Positions 49,073 to 58,684 of a stretch of 64,000 bases of DNA are shown piece by piece; position 1 is the first letter of the stretch, and each line of letters opens with the position of its first letter. The notes beneath the pieces were generated by a model. It made no database searches. It saw nothing but the letters and a program-made list of their open reading frames with translations, and had not been told where the DNA came from. Made by a program: the position numbers and the translations under genes. This DNA is from Planctomycetales bacterium ZRK34 (GTDB lineage Bacteria; Planctomycetota; Phycisphaerae; Phycisphaerales; Zrk34), in the NCBI GenBank assembly GCA_014873095.1, contig CP050848.1, forward strand, positions 3,841,850 through 3,905,849, given 5' to 3'.

Positions 49073-50497
49073 TCACCCGCGGCGTCGACGGCCCGCGAGC
49101 AGTGTGATCAGCATCAAGCCGCCGGGCAGGGCGGCAGGCGTCGGTATCAGAACGAACACGTTGTCGAGGTAGGCGATATCGCCGTCATGACCGCCGTTGG
49201 TGCGGACGTAGAAGTTGACCAGATCGTTGGCCCCGGCGCCGGAGCGGAAGGCGAACGTATCGTCGCCGGAGGCGTTCAGCAGGGTGAAGTCCGCGAAGGT
49301 TCCGCCCTTGATGTAGACCTGGTAGATGTCGTTGAGATTGTCGACGGCGATGCGGATCGTGTACCAGGTGTCTTCGGCGAAGCTGGACGTGAGCACAGTC
49401 TTGAACCCGCCGTCGTAAACCTGGAGATTGGTGCCGACGACGCGGACCATTGCCGCCATGTCCGCCGCTTCATCGGGTGTGGCCTGCGTGGTCAGGCCGA
49501 TGTTCAGGTCCGGCGTGTTGGAGTCCGGATCGCCGGAGGTGTCGGCGTCGGGGTTGTACACGTCGAACTGAAGGAACCCAGTCAGCCCGTCACTGATCTG
49601 GGCGGCGTGGAAGATGTTCTGCGCGTCCTCGGCGGCGAGCAGCACGCGGTTGTCGACGAAGCTATTGGGCGTGGCGAAGGTCGGATCGAAGACGGTGACC
49701 TGGCTGACGCCGCCGTTGGCGGTCCAGCCGGATCCGCCGTCGATGTTGTTGGTCCCGCCGTAGTCCTGCTCGAAATCGTCGACGAGGCCGCCGACTTTGG
49801 ACATGCCGACGACGGCCAGCGGGTCCATGCTGCTGGCGGCGGCGGTGTTGTCATCGATACGGACAGTCACGGCGGACTGGTTCAGCGCCAGACCGAAGTC
49901 GGAAAGATCGATGCCGAGGGCGGTCTGGCCCGATTCGCTGCCGCCGACCTGACTGTACGAGTCGGATTCCAAGTCGCTGACCGAATTCACGGATGTGGAC
50001 GAGCGGTAGATATCGGTGATGAGGGAGCCGCCGGGTTCGTTGTCGTAGGCGGCCGAACCGTAGTTGTGGGTGACACCGTTGATCGTAATCGAGATCGGAT
50101 CATCTGTGCCCCAGTCGAACAGGATCAGGTCGCTACCGGCGGAGTTGACGATGGGGCTGTTGAAGTCCACGGTGATCGATTCGGGGTTGTTGATGCCCGT
50201 GGCCAGGTCGAGGTCTTCGATCACGCTGGAGCGATCGGCGGGAACCGGGTCGCCATCGGCGACAAACAGCCGGGCGCGATCCGAATCGGTGACCTGGCCG
50301 TCGATGTCGGTCAGCGTGACGTTGATCAGATCCAGGGCATCGTAATCGATGACCATACCGGCGCGGTCGGCGGTGATCACATCAAGCGTCGATCCGCTGA
50401 GGGTGACGTTGTTGATGTCGCCGCCGCGCGCGGCCGGGGCTATCGCAAGAGCGGCCAGCAGGGCGGTCCATTTCGGCAATCTCATTCGTTGAAACAT
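49073..50497 (-). CDS. Exported PEP-CTERM-type surface protein, cassette C
   Basis: This 474-residue secreted protein begins at ATG 50497 with GAAGGAG about eight bases upstream. The signal peptide is [16 protein letters not shown]. The first half is rich in Asp and Ser; the second looks like a beta-sandwich ([37 protein letters not shown]). The tail is [11 protein letters not shown], a hydrophobic stretch, then RRRRG. It follows the FecR gene by 29 bases. No enzymatic motif is visible; a surface adhesin is likely. Confidence 0.8.
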   Translation of the reverse strand: MFQRMRLPKWTALLAALAIAPAARGGDINNVTLSGSTLDVITADRAGMVIDYDALDLINVTLTDIDGQVTDSDRARLFVADGDPVPADRSSVIEDLDLATGINNPESITVDFNSPIVNSAGSDLILFDWGTDDPISITINGVTHNYGSAAYDNEPGGSLITDIYRSSTSVNSVSDLESDSYSQVGGSESGQTALGIDLSDFGLALNQSAVTVRIDDNTAAASSMDPLAVVGMSKVGGLVDDFEQDYGGTNNIDGGSGWTANGGVSQVTVFDPTFATPNSFVDNRVLLAAEDAQNIFHAAQISDGLTGFLQFDVYNPDADTSGDPDSNTPDLNIGLTTQATPDEAADMAAMVRVVGTNLQVYDGGFKTVLTSSFAEDTWYTIRIAVDNLNDIYQVYIKGGTFADFTLLNASGDDTFAFRSGAGANDLVNFYVRTNGGHDGDIAYLDNVFVLIPTPAALPGGLMLITLLAGRRRRG

Positions 50498-50526
50498 GCG
50501 GTTCTCCTTCAAAACTTGATCGAGGG

Positions 50527-51849
50527 TCAATCTCGCGTTTGGGTTGATTTTTCATCCTGCTCGTCGTGCAGCGGCGTGAAGATGCGCACATTGCGGAACC
50601 AGCTTTCGGCCGCGGCGTTCGAGTCGTCGTCGTTGGCCAGCAGCAGATGGCTGAAACGTCCGGTCAGGTAGCGGCCGATCGGTACACGCACCGTGTTCCA
50701 GTCGCTGGCGCTGTCCGGGGCGGTGATCCGCGGCACCGAAGCCCGCTGCTCGCTGCCGAAAAACTGCACCAGGCCATAGGCCGGACCGGGCGCGTCGAAG
50801 CCTATGCCGTGAATTTCGCCCGGGTGATCGGTGCGAAACTGAAATTCAATGACCGTGTCTTTCTGCACCTGATAAGGAAGTTCGATGGTCTTCCAGGCAT
50901 TGCCGATCAACTGCAGCGTCAAGCCGTCGTCATGGATGCGATATTCAGATCGCGAGTCGTTCTGACCGTCTTGGCCTTCGTAGGCATGAATGTGGGTATC
51001 CTCGAAGTGGACGATGCGGTTGATCGAAGCGAGTCCCGCCAGCGGCAGGGCGTTGGTCAGCGGCTCGGTGTTATCCCCGATGATTGCCAGACCGTAACCA
51101 GCGGTGAGCATCTGACGCCGCGTGGCGGTGATCAATTCGATCGAACCGCGCTGGACCCAGATGTCGGCCGTTTGCGGATCGCTCACCCGCAGGGTGAACT
51201 CCGTGCCCAGGTCGACCAACTGATTGCGGTGGTGAAAGTCCACGGTAAACCCGCGGGCCTGTTCGGGCACATAAGCACTGAGCAACCCGTGGTGCAGATA
51301 GCCCCGGTTGGGCTCGATCAACTCGAAAGTACACGGGCCGGCCAGATCGACTACCGCGCCGGAGTTGAACATGATCTGTGCTGAGCCGGAGACCAGATTC
51401 AGCGTGCCGGTCGACAGTTCAGACCCCAGCCGGGTCGGCAGGGTGGATTCACCCCAGGTGGCGCCGCTGGCGTTGGACAGCAGGGCGATGGCCGCCGATT
51501 TCGGATCGCTGATTGTCGTTTGCGGGTTGGTCGCCCAGATTGTGAACCATGCAGTCAGCGCCATGGCCAATATTGCGGCGGCGGCGTAGCGGGACCAGAC
51601 GCTTCGGCTGCGCCTCAGCGTCGGCGTGGATTCGGGTTCGATCGCGGGTGCCGGGGCGGCGTGGCCCTGTTGCCAGTGCAGCAGGCCGTGCAGGTTCATC
51701 AGGCGAAGATAGGCCCGGCGGGCTTCGGCGTCGTGAAGGATCAACTCGGCGAGGCGCTGATGCGCTTCGGCGTCGAGTGTGCCTTCGACGGCGGCGGAAA
51801 ACAACTCGGCGTTAGCCTGGTTGTCGAGATGTTCAAACACGTCGGTCAC
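50527..51849 (-). CDS. FecR-type anti-sigma/sensor with carbohydrate-binding-like C-terminus, cassette C
   Basis: This 440-residue protein begins at a GTG overlapping the sigma stop (GTGA). The cytoplasmic N-terminus contains LFSAAVEGTLDAEAHQRLAE. A membrane helix lies at about 88-107 (YAAAAILAMALTAWFTIW), then the FecR domain (AQIMFNSGAVVDLAGPCTFE, then LVDLGTEFTLRVSD). The C-terminal module (LTLQLIGNAWKTIELPYQVQ, HPGEIHGIGFDAPGPAY, AESWFRNVRIFT) closely matches that of cassette A. The upstream 23 residues of the open frame precede the GTG and are excluded. Confidence 0.83.
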   Translation of the reverse strand: MTDVFEHLDNQANAELFSAAVEGTLDAEAHQRLAELILHDAEARRAYLRLMNLHGLLHWQQGHAAPAPAIEPESTPTLRRSRSVWSRYAAAAILAMALTAWFTIWATNPQTTISDPKSAAIALLSNASGATWGESTLPTRLGSELSTGTLNLVSGSAQIMFNSGAVVDLAGPCTFELIEPNRGYLHHGLLSAYVPEQARGFTVDFHHRNQLVDLGTEFTLRVSDPQTADIWVQRGSIELITATRRQMLTAGYGLAIIGDNTEPLTNALPLAGLASINRIVHFEDTHIHAYEGQDGQNDSRSEYRIHDDGLTLQLIGNAWKTIELPYQVQKDTVIEFQFRTDHPGEIHGIGFDAPGPAYGLVQFFGSEQRASVPRITAPDSASDWNTVRVPIGRYLTGRFSHLLLANDDDSNAAAESWFRNVRIFTPLHDEQDEKSTQTRD

Positions 51850-52373
51850 GCTTGATCCTCGCGGCTGATGCGTGTCTCGATGCAGCGAAGCAGGTCGCGG
51901 CGAATGCGGTAGAGCCACTGATTCGTGGCGGCGATGGAACGCTGAACCTGATCGGCGATCTGTGCGACTGATTCACCGAGGCCATAGCGTCGCTGAATCA
52001 GTCGGCGGGCGTCTTCGGGCAGTTTGGACAGACACTGCGAAAGTGCGTCCTGTCGGCGGTCGGACTGCTCGGCGATCTCGATGCCGTCTTCAGCCAGCGC
52101 GGCCAGTACCCGCTCATCAAACACCAGCCGATCGCGACTCCGCTTCTGCCGCCAGGCCAGCACCTGGAAGTGGGCCACCCGGTACGCCCACGCCCCGAAG
52201 TCGTCGGCCGCCATCGCCTCGTCGGCCTTTTCCCACAGCACGACGTTGGTCTCCTGCAGCACATCGCCGGCGGCATGGTGGTCGCCGACCATGGCGAGGA
52301 TAAACGCATACAGCCGACTCTGATGGGCGGTCAGCGTGCGGACGAATTGGCGGGTTGTGGGATCGCCGGTCAT
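51846..52373 (-). CDS. ECF sigma factor, cassette C
   Basis: This 175-residue sigma-70 family protein has region 2 (LYAFILAMVGDHHAAGDVLQ, ETNVVLWEKADE, FGAWAYRVAHFQVLAWRQK) and region 4 (LPEDARRLIQRRYGLGESVA followed by a helix-turn-helix). It heads the minus-strand cassette and overlaps the FecR gene. It is of the same ECF type as those in cassettes A and B, but diverged, so the three may read different promoters. Confidence 0.9.
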   Translation of the reverse strand: MTGDPTTRQFVRTLTAHQSRLYAFILAMVGDHHAAGDVLQETNVVLWEKADEAMAADDFGAWAYRVAHFQVLAWRQKRSRDRLVFDERVLAALAEDGIEIAEQSDRRQDALSQCLSKLPEDARRLIQRRYGLGESVAQIADQVQRSIAATNQWLYRIRRDLLRCIETRISREDQA

Positions 52374-52452
52374 ATTGAACTCTTGCGCAAGGGCCTACTT
52401 GTAAGTAACGCCAAACAGCGTGACTTAACAGGATTTTTCGAGCCGGCTGTAC

Positions 52453-52484
52453 AAAAAAAGCCCGCGCCATGCGGCGCGGGCTTT
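52453..52484 (-). terminator. Terminator behind the Gfo/Idh/MocA gene
   Basis: GCCCGCGCC ATGC GGCGCGGGC has an A-run on the left, that is, seven T on the minus strand. It stands 27 bases after the stop of the gene at 52512 and insulates cassette C. Confidence 0.9.
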
Positions 52485-52511
52485 CTGTGGTTGCTATAAC
52501 CTGTTGCCAAA

Positions 52512-53861
52512 TCAGGCGGTAGGCTCATACGTGCCGGGCTGGGGCACGGGGTAGAAGCCTTCAGCGTCCGGCAGGACCGGCGGCTGGGTGTTCCAGTCGT
52601 AACCGTCGATGCCGGGGGCGAGCTCGAGGCCCTTCTCCAGGCAGGTGTCCCAGCGGAGCAGTTTGCCGGAGTAGGCGGCCATGCGGCCGAAGATGCCGGT
52701 GAAGGTGCTCTTGGCGCCGTAGTCAGCCTCGTTGTGCTCGAGGTTGTTACGGATGGCCTTCTGCAGCACGTCGTGCTCGACCTGGTAGGGGTTGGGGTTC
52801 TTATCGCGGAAGCGCCACTTCTTGCCGCCGGCGGGCTCGATGATGCCGCCGGAGACGGTGGACATGCCCTTGGTGCCGTGAGCGTATTCGGACACGGAGT
52901 TGTAGCAGCCCTTGATGTGGCGGCAGTTGGAGATCACGCGGACGTCGTTGGGATAGATGAATTCGACGGCGAAGTGATCGTAGATCTGGCCGTATTCCTT
53001 GGCGGTGCGGACCTGGCGGCCGCCGATGGCCTGCGCGGCGATCGGGTAGCTGCCGATGACCCAGTTGGCCACGTCGATGTTGTGCACGTGCTGTTCGACG
53101 ATGTGGTCGCCGCAAAGCCAGTTGAAGTAGTACCAGTTGAGCACCTGGTACTGCATTTCGGTCATGTCTTCCTGGCGCGGGCGGACCCAGACGCCGCCGC
53201 CGTCCCAGTAGACGCGCATGTAGGTGATGTCGCCGATGGCGCCGTCCTGGATGCGCTTGATGGTGTCAATGTAGGACGCCTGGTGGTGACGCTGCAGACC
53301 GACGCCGACCTTCAGGCTCTTCTTCTTGGCTTCTTCAGCGGCGGCGAGGACGCGGCGGATGCCGGTGGCGTCGGTGGCCACGGGCTTCTCCATGAACACG
53401 TGCTTGCCCTGCTTGACGGCGTATTCAAACTGCTGGGGGCGGAACCCGGGCGGGGTCGTGAGGATGACCATGTCCACGCCGGAGTCGATCGCCTTCTTGT
53501 AGGCGTCGAGGCCGACGAACTTCTTGTCGTCGGCGACGTCGATGGTGCCCATCGAGTCCTTCTGGCGGGCGACGGTGCGCTTGAGGTTGGTCAGTGAATC
53601 GTTCAGGCGATCCTCGAAAGCGTCGGCCATGGCCGTGATCTTCACGGGGCCTTCCTTGGTGGCCAGCAACTGCGAGGCGGCGCCGGTGCCGCGACCGCCG
53701 CAGCCGATCAGCGCGACTTTGATCTCGTTGGCGTCGGCGGCGTGGGCGCGACTGGCCAGCGAGGCGGCCATGGCCGAACCGGCGACCGTGACGCCCGATT
53801 GCTTGAGGAATGTGCGACGCGAGCTGGCGGGAGCTTGCGACAGGTCAGGTGTATTGGACAT
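52512..53861 (-). CDS. Gfo/Idh/MocA-family oxidoreductase, Tat-exported
   Basis: This 449-residue protein has a Tat signal (SRRTFLKQSGVTVAGSAMAA). A Rossmann NAD(P)-binding domain is seen at IKVALIGCGGRGTGAASQLL, and the family motif EKP in KHVFMEKPVAT. The second domain contains WLCGDHIVEQHVHNIDVANW, with the conserved His residues. Such enzymes oxidise or epimerise sugars and inositols. Tat-exported members are abundant in planctomycetes and are thought to work on polysaccharide-derived sugars in the periplasm. It is a single gene followed by a terminator. Confidence 0.92.
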   Translation of the reverse strand: MSNTPDLSQAPASSRRTFLKQSGVTVAGSAMAASLASRAHAADANEIKVALIGCGGRGTGAASQLLATKEGPVKITAMADAFEDRLNDSLTNLKRTVARQKDSMGTIDVADDKKFVGLDAYKKAIDSGVDMVILTTPPGFRPQQFEYAVKQGKHVFMEKPVATDATGIRRVLAAAEEAKKKSLKVGVGLQRHHQASYIDTIKRIQDGAIGDITYMRVYWDGGGVWVRPRQEDMTEMQYQVLNWYYFNWLCGDHIVEQHVHNIDVANWVIGSYPIAAQAIGGRQVRTAKEYGQIYDHFAVEFIYPNDVRVISNCRHIKGCYNSVSEYAHGTKGMSTVSGGIIEPAGGKKWRFRDKNPNPYQVEHDVLQKAIRNNLEHNEADYGAKSTFTGIFGRMAAYSGKLLRWDTCLEKGLELAPGIDGYDWNTQPPVLPDAEGFYPVPQPGTYEPTA

Positions 53862-53980
53862 GAAAAGTCTCCGCGGGTTTGGAGTGATGAAATCGGCGAA
53901 CTATCAGCGCCTCGGAAGCATTTGAGTATAACGGACCGTCTCGCACCTCGCGAGTCGAACACATCCGCACAGCGCCGCCG

Positions 53981-55069
53981 TTACGGAACGGCGCGTATCT
54001 GTTTATCGTTGAGCTTGAGCATTTGGTCACGCATGTATTCGTCCTGCGGCTCCCAGAATTTGACCTTGGCGGCGGCGTCAGGCTCCTGCAGCGGTCGCAC
54101 CAGTCGGAATCCGACCCAGAACGCCTCGGTGTGATGCCAGATGCTCTGGGGAATCTGCGGGTCCTGCTCGTTCCACTTGGGCTCGGAGTACAGCCGGGCG
54201 GCTGACCGCAGGTCCGGTGGATCGTGGTACCACGACCCACCGCGCACTACCCTTGAGAACTCTTCTTCAGGCCAGACGATTGCATCGGCCGCTTTGATCG
54301 GACCTTTACCCGCGAGCTTGGCGTAGTGGTCCGCCACGTAGCCGTCGATGACCCACTCGGCGACGTTGCCGTGCATGTCATATAGACCCCAGGCATTGGG
54401 CTTGAACTGGCCGACCTTGTGGTAGGCGTCGTTGGCGTTGTCCCAATACCAGCCGTGGTCTTTGATCTGGCCCGGATCATCGCCGAAGTTGTAGGTTGTC
54501 ACGGTGCCGGCGCGGCAGGCGTATTCCCACTCGGCTTCGGTCGGCAGACGGTAGAACCGACCGGTCTTGATGCTCAACCATTTCGTGTACTGCTTGGCGC
54601 AGAGCTGGGTCATGTCCGCAGCGGGAAAACCACCGGATCGACCCATCGCGATCAGCTTCTCGATGCCCAGTTCGTACTGCGGCGTTGGAAAGCTCACCGC
54701 ATCGGCGGCGCGGTCTTCAGGAATCGGCTGGGCGCCGCGCTCTTTTTCGATGTGGTACTGCTTGAGGAACTGATCGAACTCGTCCCACGTCACTTCATAC
54801 ACGCCCATCCACATCGGTTCGACGACGATTTCGACCTGCGGGCCTTCGTCTTCGCGGCGGTCAACTTCACTTGTCGGCGAGCCCATCTTGAACGTGCCGC
54901 CGGGAATCGGCGTCATCTTGAATTCGATGGTCTTGTCGTCGTTGATTTTGACTTGCTGCGTGTAAGGCTCCATCGCCTCGGCCGACTGTACATCGCCGTC
55001 GTCAGCCAGCGCTGCCGCACCGAAGATCATCAGTCCGCAGAGGGTTCCGCCAATCAGTCGCATCATCAT
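53981..55069 (-). CDS. SUMF1-fold exported protein, paralogue 1
   Basis: This 362-residue protein has a signal peptide (LIGGTLCGLMIFGAAALA). The formylglycine-generating enzyme fold is clear: MTPIPGGTFKMGSPTSEVDR, YEVTWDEFDQFL, YRLPTEAEWEYACRAGT, WGLYDMHGNVAEWV, SRVVRGGSWYHDPPDLRSAA. The two catalytic Cys of true formylglycine-generating enzymes, expected after RGGS, are absent, so it is not expected to modify sulfatases. It is most like the gene at 55248-56333, a tandem duplicate. It may be a binding protein or have another activity of the fold. Of the run of start codons I chose ATG 55069. Confidence 0.85.
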   Translation of the reverse strand: MMMRLIGGTLCGLMIFGAAALADDGDVQSAEAMEPYTQQVKINDDKTIEFKMTPIPGGTFKMGSPTSEVDRREDEGPQVEIVVEPMWMGVYEVTWDEFDQFLKQYHIEKERGAQPIPEDRAADAVSFPTPQYELGIEKLIAMGRSGGFPAADMTQLCAKQYTKWLSIKTGRFYRLPTEAEWEYACRAGTVTTYNFGDDPGQIKDHGWYWDNANDAYHKVGQFKPNAWGLYDMHGNVAEWVIDGYVADHYAKLAGKGPIKAADAIVWPEEEFSRVVRGGSWYHDPPDLRSAARLYSEPKWNEQDPQIPQSIWHHTEAFWVGFRLVRPLQEPDAAAKVKFWEPQDEYMRDQMLKLNDKQIRAVP

Positions 55070-55204
55070 CAAGTGTCTCGCTGGGAGGTAGACATCCGAA
55101 TCAGCCTTGGCGGGAGAAGGTGAAGCGGGAGGGAGCCGTCCTGGCCGGGAGGTTTCCGGGCCGCTACGGGGCCCGCGGGATTGCCGGGGGAGGGCCGCGT
55201 AGCG

Positions 55205-55230
55205 GCCCGGCTCTCTGATGAGAGCCGGGC
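55205..55230 (-). terminator. Hairpin after the second SUMF1-fold gene
   Basis: GCCCGGCTCTC TGAT GAGAGCCGGGC, an 11-bp stem with a four-base loop, lies 18 bases behind the stop of the gene at 55248. There is no long T-run, so termination may be partial. Confidence 0.6.
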
Positions 55231-55247
55231 GCGAGCGTTGATGTTTG

Positions 55248-56333
55248 TTATTCGCCGGGCTTGACCACAGCGCGAATCTGCTTGTCGCCCTGCTTGAGCA
55301 TCAGATCCTTGACGAAGTCATCCAGCGGCTCCCAGTACTTGAGCTTGGTCGCTTCGTCGGGCTCGGTCGCGGGACGAACCACGCGGAAACCAACCCAGAA
55401 CGCCTCGGTGTGATACCAGATGCTCTGGGGGATCTGCGGGTCTTTTTCGTTCCAGTCGAGGCTGCTGCCCACGCGGGTGGCCGAGCGCAGCAGGTCGCCG
55501 AAGTCGTTCCACGAACCGCCGCGGACGACCTTCGGGTATTCAGCCTTGGGCCAGTTCAGCGCGTCTTGCACAGACACCGGCTGCGGCATCTCCGCAAGCT
55601 TGGCGTAGTGCTCGGGGTCGTACTGATCCATGGTCCACTCGGCGACGTTGCCGTGCATGTCGTACAGGCCCCACGGGTTCGGCTTCTTGGTGCCGACTTT
55701 GCGATAGGCCGGCTCGCCGGTGGCGTCTTCGGAGTTGTCGATGTAGACGGCGTAGTCGTCGAGGTCGTCGGGGTTGTTGCCAAAGCTGTAGGCCGTGTCA
55801 GTGCCGGCGCGGCAGGCGTATTCCCACTCGGCTTCGGTCGGCAGACGATAGAAGTGGCCGGTCTTCTTGCTCAGCCACTTGCAGTACATCTTCGCCGCGG
55901 TCTGCGTCATGTCGGCCGCGGGGAAACCGCCGGCGCGACCCATGCGGACCAGCAGGGCGATGCCTTCTTCGTACTGCGGTGTCGGGTAGCTGACGCCGTC
56001 GATGAGTTCCTGACCGGCCAGCGGATTGAATTCCTTCTGCTTTTCGGTCTCGTAGTTCTTGATGTACTGATCGAACTCGTCCCAGGTCACTTCATGCTGG
56101 CCCATCCAGAACGGATCGACCTTGACCTTGACCTGCGGGCCTTCGTCATCGCGACGATCGGCTTCGCTTTCCGGTGAGCCCATCGTGAAAGTTCCGCCGG
56201 GGATGGGAACCATCTTGAATTCCACATCCGTGCCGGGAATCTTCTCGACGTAGGGATCGGCCGCCATCAGCGTGCCGGTGAGAACGGAGCAGGCCGCGAC
56301 GGCCCCGAGTGTCATACGCATCCATTGGTTCAT
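55248..56333 (-). CDS. SUMF1-fold exported protein, paralogue 2
   Basis: This 361-residue protein has a signal peptide (GAVAACSVLTGTLMAA). It shows the same fold and motif order as the preceding paralogue (MVPIPGGTFTMGSPESEADR, HEVTWDEFDQYI, YRLPTEAEWEYACRAGT, WGLYDMHGNVAEWT, KVVRGGSWNDFGDLLRSATR, then EAFWVGFRVVRP). The catalytic Cys pair is also missing. The gene lies upstream of its paralogue with a 178-base gap containing a hairpin. Tandem duplication is evident. No sulfatase gene is in the window. Confidence 0.85.
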   Translation of the reverse strand: MNQWMRMTLGAVAACSVLTGTLMAADPYVEKIPGTDVEFKMVPIPGGTFTMGSPESEADRRDDEGPQVKVKVDPFWMGQHEVTWDEFDQYIKNYETEKQKEFNPLAGQELIDGVSYPTPQYEEGIALLVRMGRAGGFPAADMTQTAAKMYCKWLSKKTGHFYRLPTEAEWEYACRAGTDTAYSFGNNPDDLDDYAVYIDNSEDATGEPAYRKVGTKKPNPWGLYDMHGNVAEWTMDQYDPEHYAKLAEMPQPVSVQDALNWPKAEYPKVVRGGSWNDFGDLLRSATRVGSSLDWNEKDPQIPQSIWYHTEAFWVGFRVVRPATEPDEATKLKYWEPLDDFVKDLMLKQGDKQIRAVVKPGE

Positions 56334-56434
56334 GTCGTTAGACCTTTCCTTGTCGGATCAACGCGGTAAGCTGATTGTTAATACCCCGCCGACGACGGCT
56401 GGGTTCGCAATGATCCCCGAAATTTGAGGTTCCC

Positions 56435-57487
56435 GTGAAACATGCATTCGTTGGGGGTTGGGTCGTTTTGCTCCTCGTGACGCTCGGCGGCTGCGCCAGG
56501 CAGCTTGAGCGGCACGAGTTCACCCATCCGCAGATGGGCACACGATTCAGGCTCGTATTGTACGCCCCGGATCAGGCGGCCGCCAGCCGCGCCGCGGGGG
56601 TGGCGTTTGATCGCATCGACCAGATTAACGCCGCACTCTCGGATTACTTGCCTGGCTCGGAACTGAATCGTCTGGCCGCCACCGCCGGCACCGGGTACAG
56701 GTTTCCGGCAAGTCGTGATCTGTGGACGGTGCTGTCCAAGGCCCAGGAAGTCTCGCGCCGCAGCGGCGGGGCCTTCGACGTGACGGTCGGGCCGGTGATC
56801 CGTCTGTGGCGACAGGCTCGACGCGCCCGCCGTCTGCCGGAAGAAAAACGCCTCGAAAAAGCCCGTATGGCCGTGGGTTTTCGCCATATTCACCTGGATC
56901 CGATGACGCATACCGTGACGCTGGACGCGCCCGACATGCGCCTGGATCTCGGCGGCATCGCCAAGGGTTACGCCGGCGCCGAGGCGCTGGCGGCGATGAA
57001 ACAACTCGGTGTCGACCGCGCGCTGATCGAGTGCGGCGGCAACCCGGTGCTCGGTGATCCGCCGCCGGATCGTGACACGTGGACGATCGCGCTGATGCCG
57101 CTGCCCGGGCGCAAGCCCGCTGAATCCGGTGAAGACCCGGCAAACTCTTCCGGGGGAGCCCCGATCTATGTGCGCCTCAAAAACATCGCCAGTTCAACCT
57201 CCGGCGACGCCTTTCAGCATGTCGACATCGGCGGTGTGCGCTATTCGCACATCATCGACCCGCGCACCGGCATGGCGCTGACCAACGGCGTCGCCGCCAC
57301 CGTGATCTGTCCCGACGCGGCGCTGGCTGATGCGCTGTCGACCGCCTGCTGTGTGATGGCTCCCGACAAGGCGATGAAATTGATCGAGTCATACCCCGAC
57401 ACCGCCGCGATGATCGTCCGCAACGTCGACGGAAAAATCGAAACCTACTTCAGCCCGCACTTCCCGGCACACAGCGACAAACCATAA
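56435..57487 (+). CDS. apbE: FAD:protein FMN transferase (ApbE), lipoprotein
   Basis: This 350-residue protein has a lipobox (LLVTLGGC). The ApbE domain shows FDRIDQINAALSDYLPGSEL, GAFDVTVGPVIRLWR, the flavin-binding LDLGGIAKGYAGAEALAAM, LIECGGNPVLG and IIDPRTGMALTNGVAATVI with conserved Asp and Thr. ApbE attaches FMN to Thr of periplasmic flavoproteins such as NqrC/RnfG subunits. No such target is visible here. It starts at a GTG (56435). It is transcribed opposite to both neighbours. Confidence 0.92.
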   Translation: MKHAFVGGWVVLLLVTLGGCARQLERHEFTHPQMGTRFRLVLYAPDQAAASRAAGVAFDRIDQINAALSDYLPGSELNRLAATAGTGYRFPASRDLWTVLSKAQEVSRRSGGAFDVTVGPVIRLWRQARRARRLPEEKRLEKARMAVGFRHIHLDPMTHTVTLDAPDMRLDLGGIAKGYAGAEALAAMKQLGVDRALIECGGNPVLGDPPPDRDTWTIALMPLPGRKPAESGEDPANSSGGAPIYVRLKNIASSTSGDAFQHVDIGGVRYSHIIDPRTGMALTNGVAATVICPDAALADALSTACCVMAPDKAMKLIESYPDTAAMIVRNVDGKIETYFSPHFPAHSDKP

Positions 57488-57524
57488 CCCCCCGTTTAGC
57501 CCAGCCGCTTGCGGCGGGTTTTCT

Positions 57525-58607
57525 CTACCCAACCTGCGGCAGATGCTGCCTGAAATAACGCAGCCAGTTGCCGTAGAAAATCGCCTCGATATCCGCATCG
57601 CTGTACCCGCGACTTTTCAGCAGGCCGTCGAGTTTGTGCAGGTCGCCGATCGCATCGATGCCGTCGGGCGTCGCTTCGTTGCCGAACCCACCGTCGAGGT
57701 CGCTGCCGATGCTGACGTGTTTGCAGTTGCCGGCCAACTGGCAAAGGTGATCGATGTGGTCGACGAGCATCGAAAGCGTCACCTCGTGGCGCGGCGTCAC
57801 GCCGGTGGTCCAGTCCGGTCGCATCATCCATGTGTTGACCGCGATGCCGATCACACCGCCGCGCTCGATGATCATGCGAATCTGCTGGTCGGTGAGTTGA
57901 CGCGGGTGCGGCGACAGCGCCCGGCACAGGTGGTGCGAAGCGATCATCGGACCATCGTACAGGTCGAACGCCTCGCCCATGCTTTGATCCGACAGGTGCG
58001 TCAGATCGAGAATCATGCCGAGTTGTTGCATCACGCCGAGCAGGGCGCGGCCGTCGTCAGTCAGCGGGCCATCCGCACCGGTGCCGACGGCGTACTGGTT
58101 CTGCCGGTTGTGTACGAGATTGACCACGCGCAGCCCGCGGTCGAACCACGCCGCCGCATCGTCGGGGCTGCCCATCGGGTCGGCGCCCTCCATCGTCAGA
58201 ATCACACCCAGCGGCGCGTCAGCCGACTCATCACGCCAATGATCATCCAGCGCCGCCGCATCGCCGATCATGCGGACCAGCCCGCATTGCTGCAGCCAGT
58301 GGTAATACCCGAGTTGCCCGCAGACGACGCCGTGTGCGATCGACGGGGTTTGGTAATCAATGTCACGCCGATCGAATCCCTCGGCAGGGCGGACCTGCGG
58401 CTTGACGCGCGCCAGCAGCGTGGCGGCACACAGTCGAACGCGGGCTGCGTGCATGTCGGGCAGACTCACCGTCGCATGGCCGCGACACTTGTCGTCGGTC
58501 ATCCCGGTTTCGTACGTGTTGATCGCCGCCAGCGGCTGCGTGAGATCGCGGCCGTAAGACAGCGCGTTCCAGGCCAGGTCCAGATGGGCATCAATGATCG
58601 GTCGCAT
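57525..58607 (-). CDS. M19 membrane-dipeptidase family zinc peptidase
   Basis: This 360-residue enzyme has the zinc ligands of renal dipeptidase in order: His/Asp in IIDAHLDLAWN, the bridging Glu in VILTMEGADP, His in LDLTHLSDQSM, His-His in MIASHHLCRAL and Asp in VSIGSDLDGGF. It hydrolyses dipeptides, often with broad specificity including D-residues. There is no signal peptide, so it is probably cytoplasmic. I chose ATG 58607 because the conserved IIDAHLD follows at once; the frame remains open to 58667. Confidence 0.9.
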   Translation of the reverse strand: MRPIIDAHLDLAWNALSYGRDLTQPLAAINTYETGMTDDKCRGHATVSLPDMHAARVRLCAATLLARVKPQVRPAEGFDRRDIDYQTPSIAHGVVCGQLGYYHWLQQCGLVRMIGDAAALDDHWRDESADAPLGVILTMEGADPMGSPDDAAAWFDRGLRVVNLVHNRQNQYAVGTGADGPLTDDGRALLGVMQQLGMILDLTHLSDQSMGEAFDLYDGPMIASHHLCRALSPHPRQLTDQQIRMIIERGGVIGIAVNTWMMRPDWTTGVTPRHEVTLSMLVDHIDHLCQLAGNCKHVSIGSDLDGGFGNEATPDGIDAIGDLHKLDGLLKSRGYSDADIEAIFYGNWLRYFRQHLPQVG

Positions 58608-58620
58608 GGGCTGATTGTAC

Positions 58621-58657
58621 ATATAAAAAGGCGGAAAAGCCGCAGCTCTTCCGCCTT
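58621..58657 (-). terminator. Terminator of autotransporter gene 1
   Basis: On the minus strand AAGGCGGAA and TTCCGCCTT form a nine-base stem with a 12-base loop, followed by TTTATAT. It lies 27 bases past the stop at 58685. Confidence 0.8.
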
Positions 58658-58684
58658 CGGTAACCAAGCGTCTGTTGCACGGTG

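Noticed and set aside
53981..56333. Formylglycine-generating enzymes for sulfatase maturation
   Set aside because: The fold is right but both proteins lack the Cys pair after RGGS needed for catalysis, and no sulfatase gene lies nearby.
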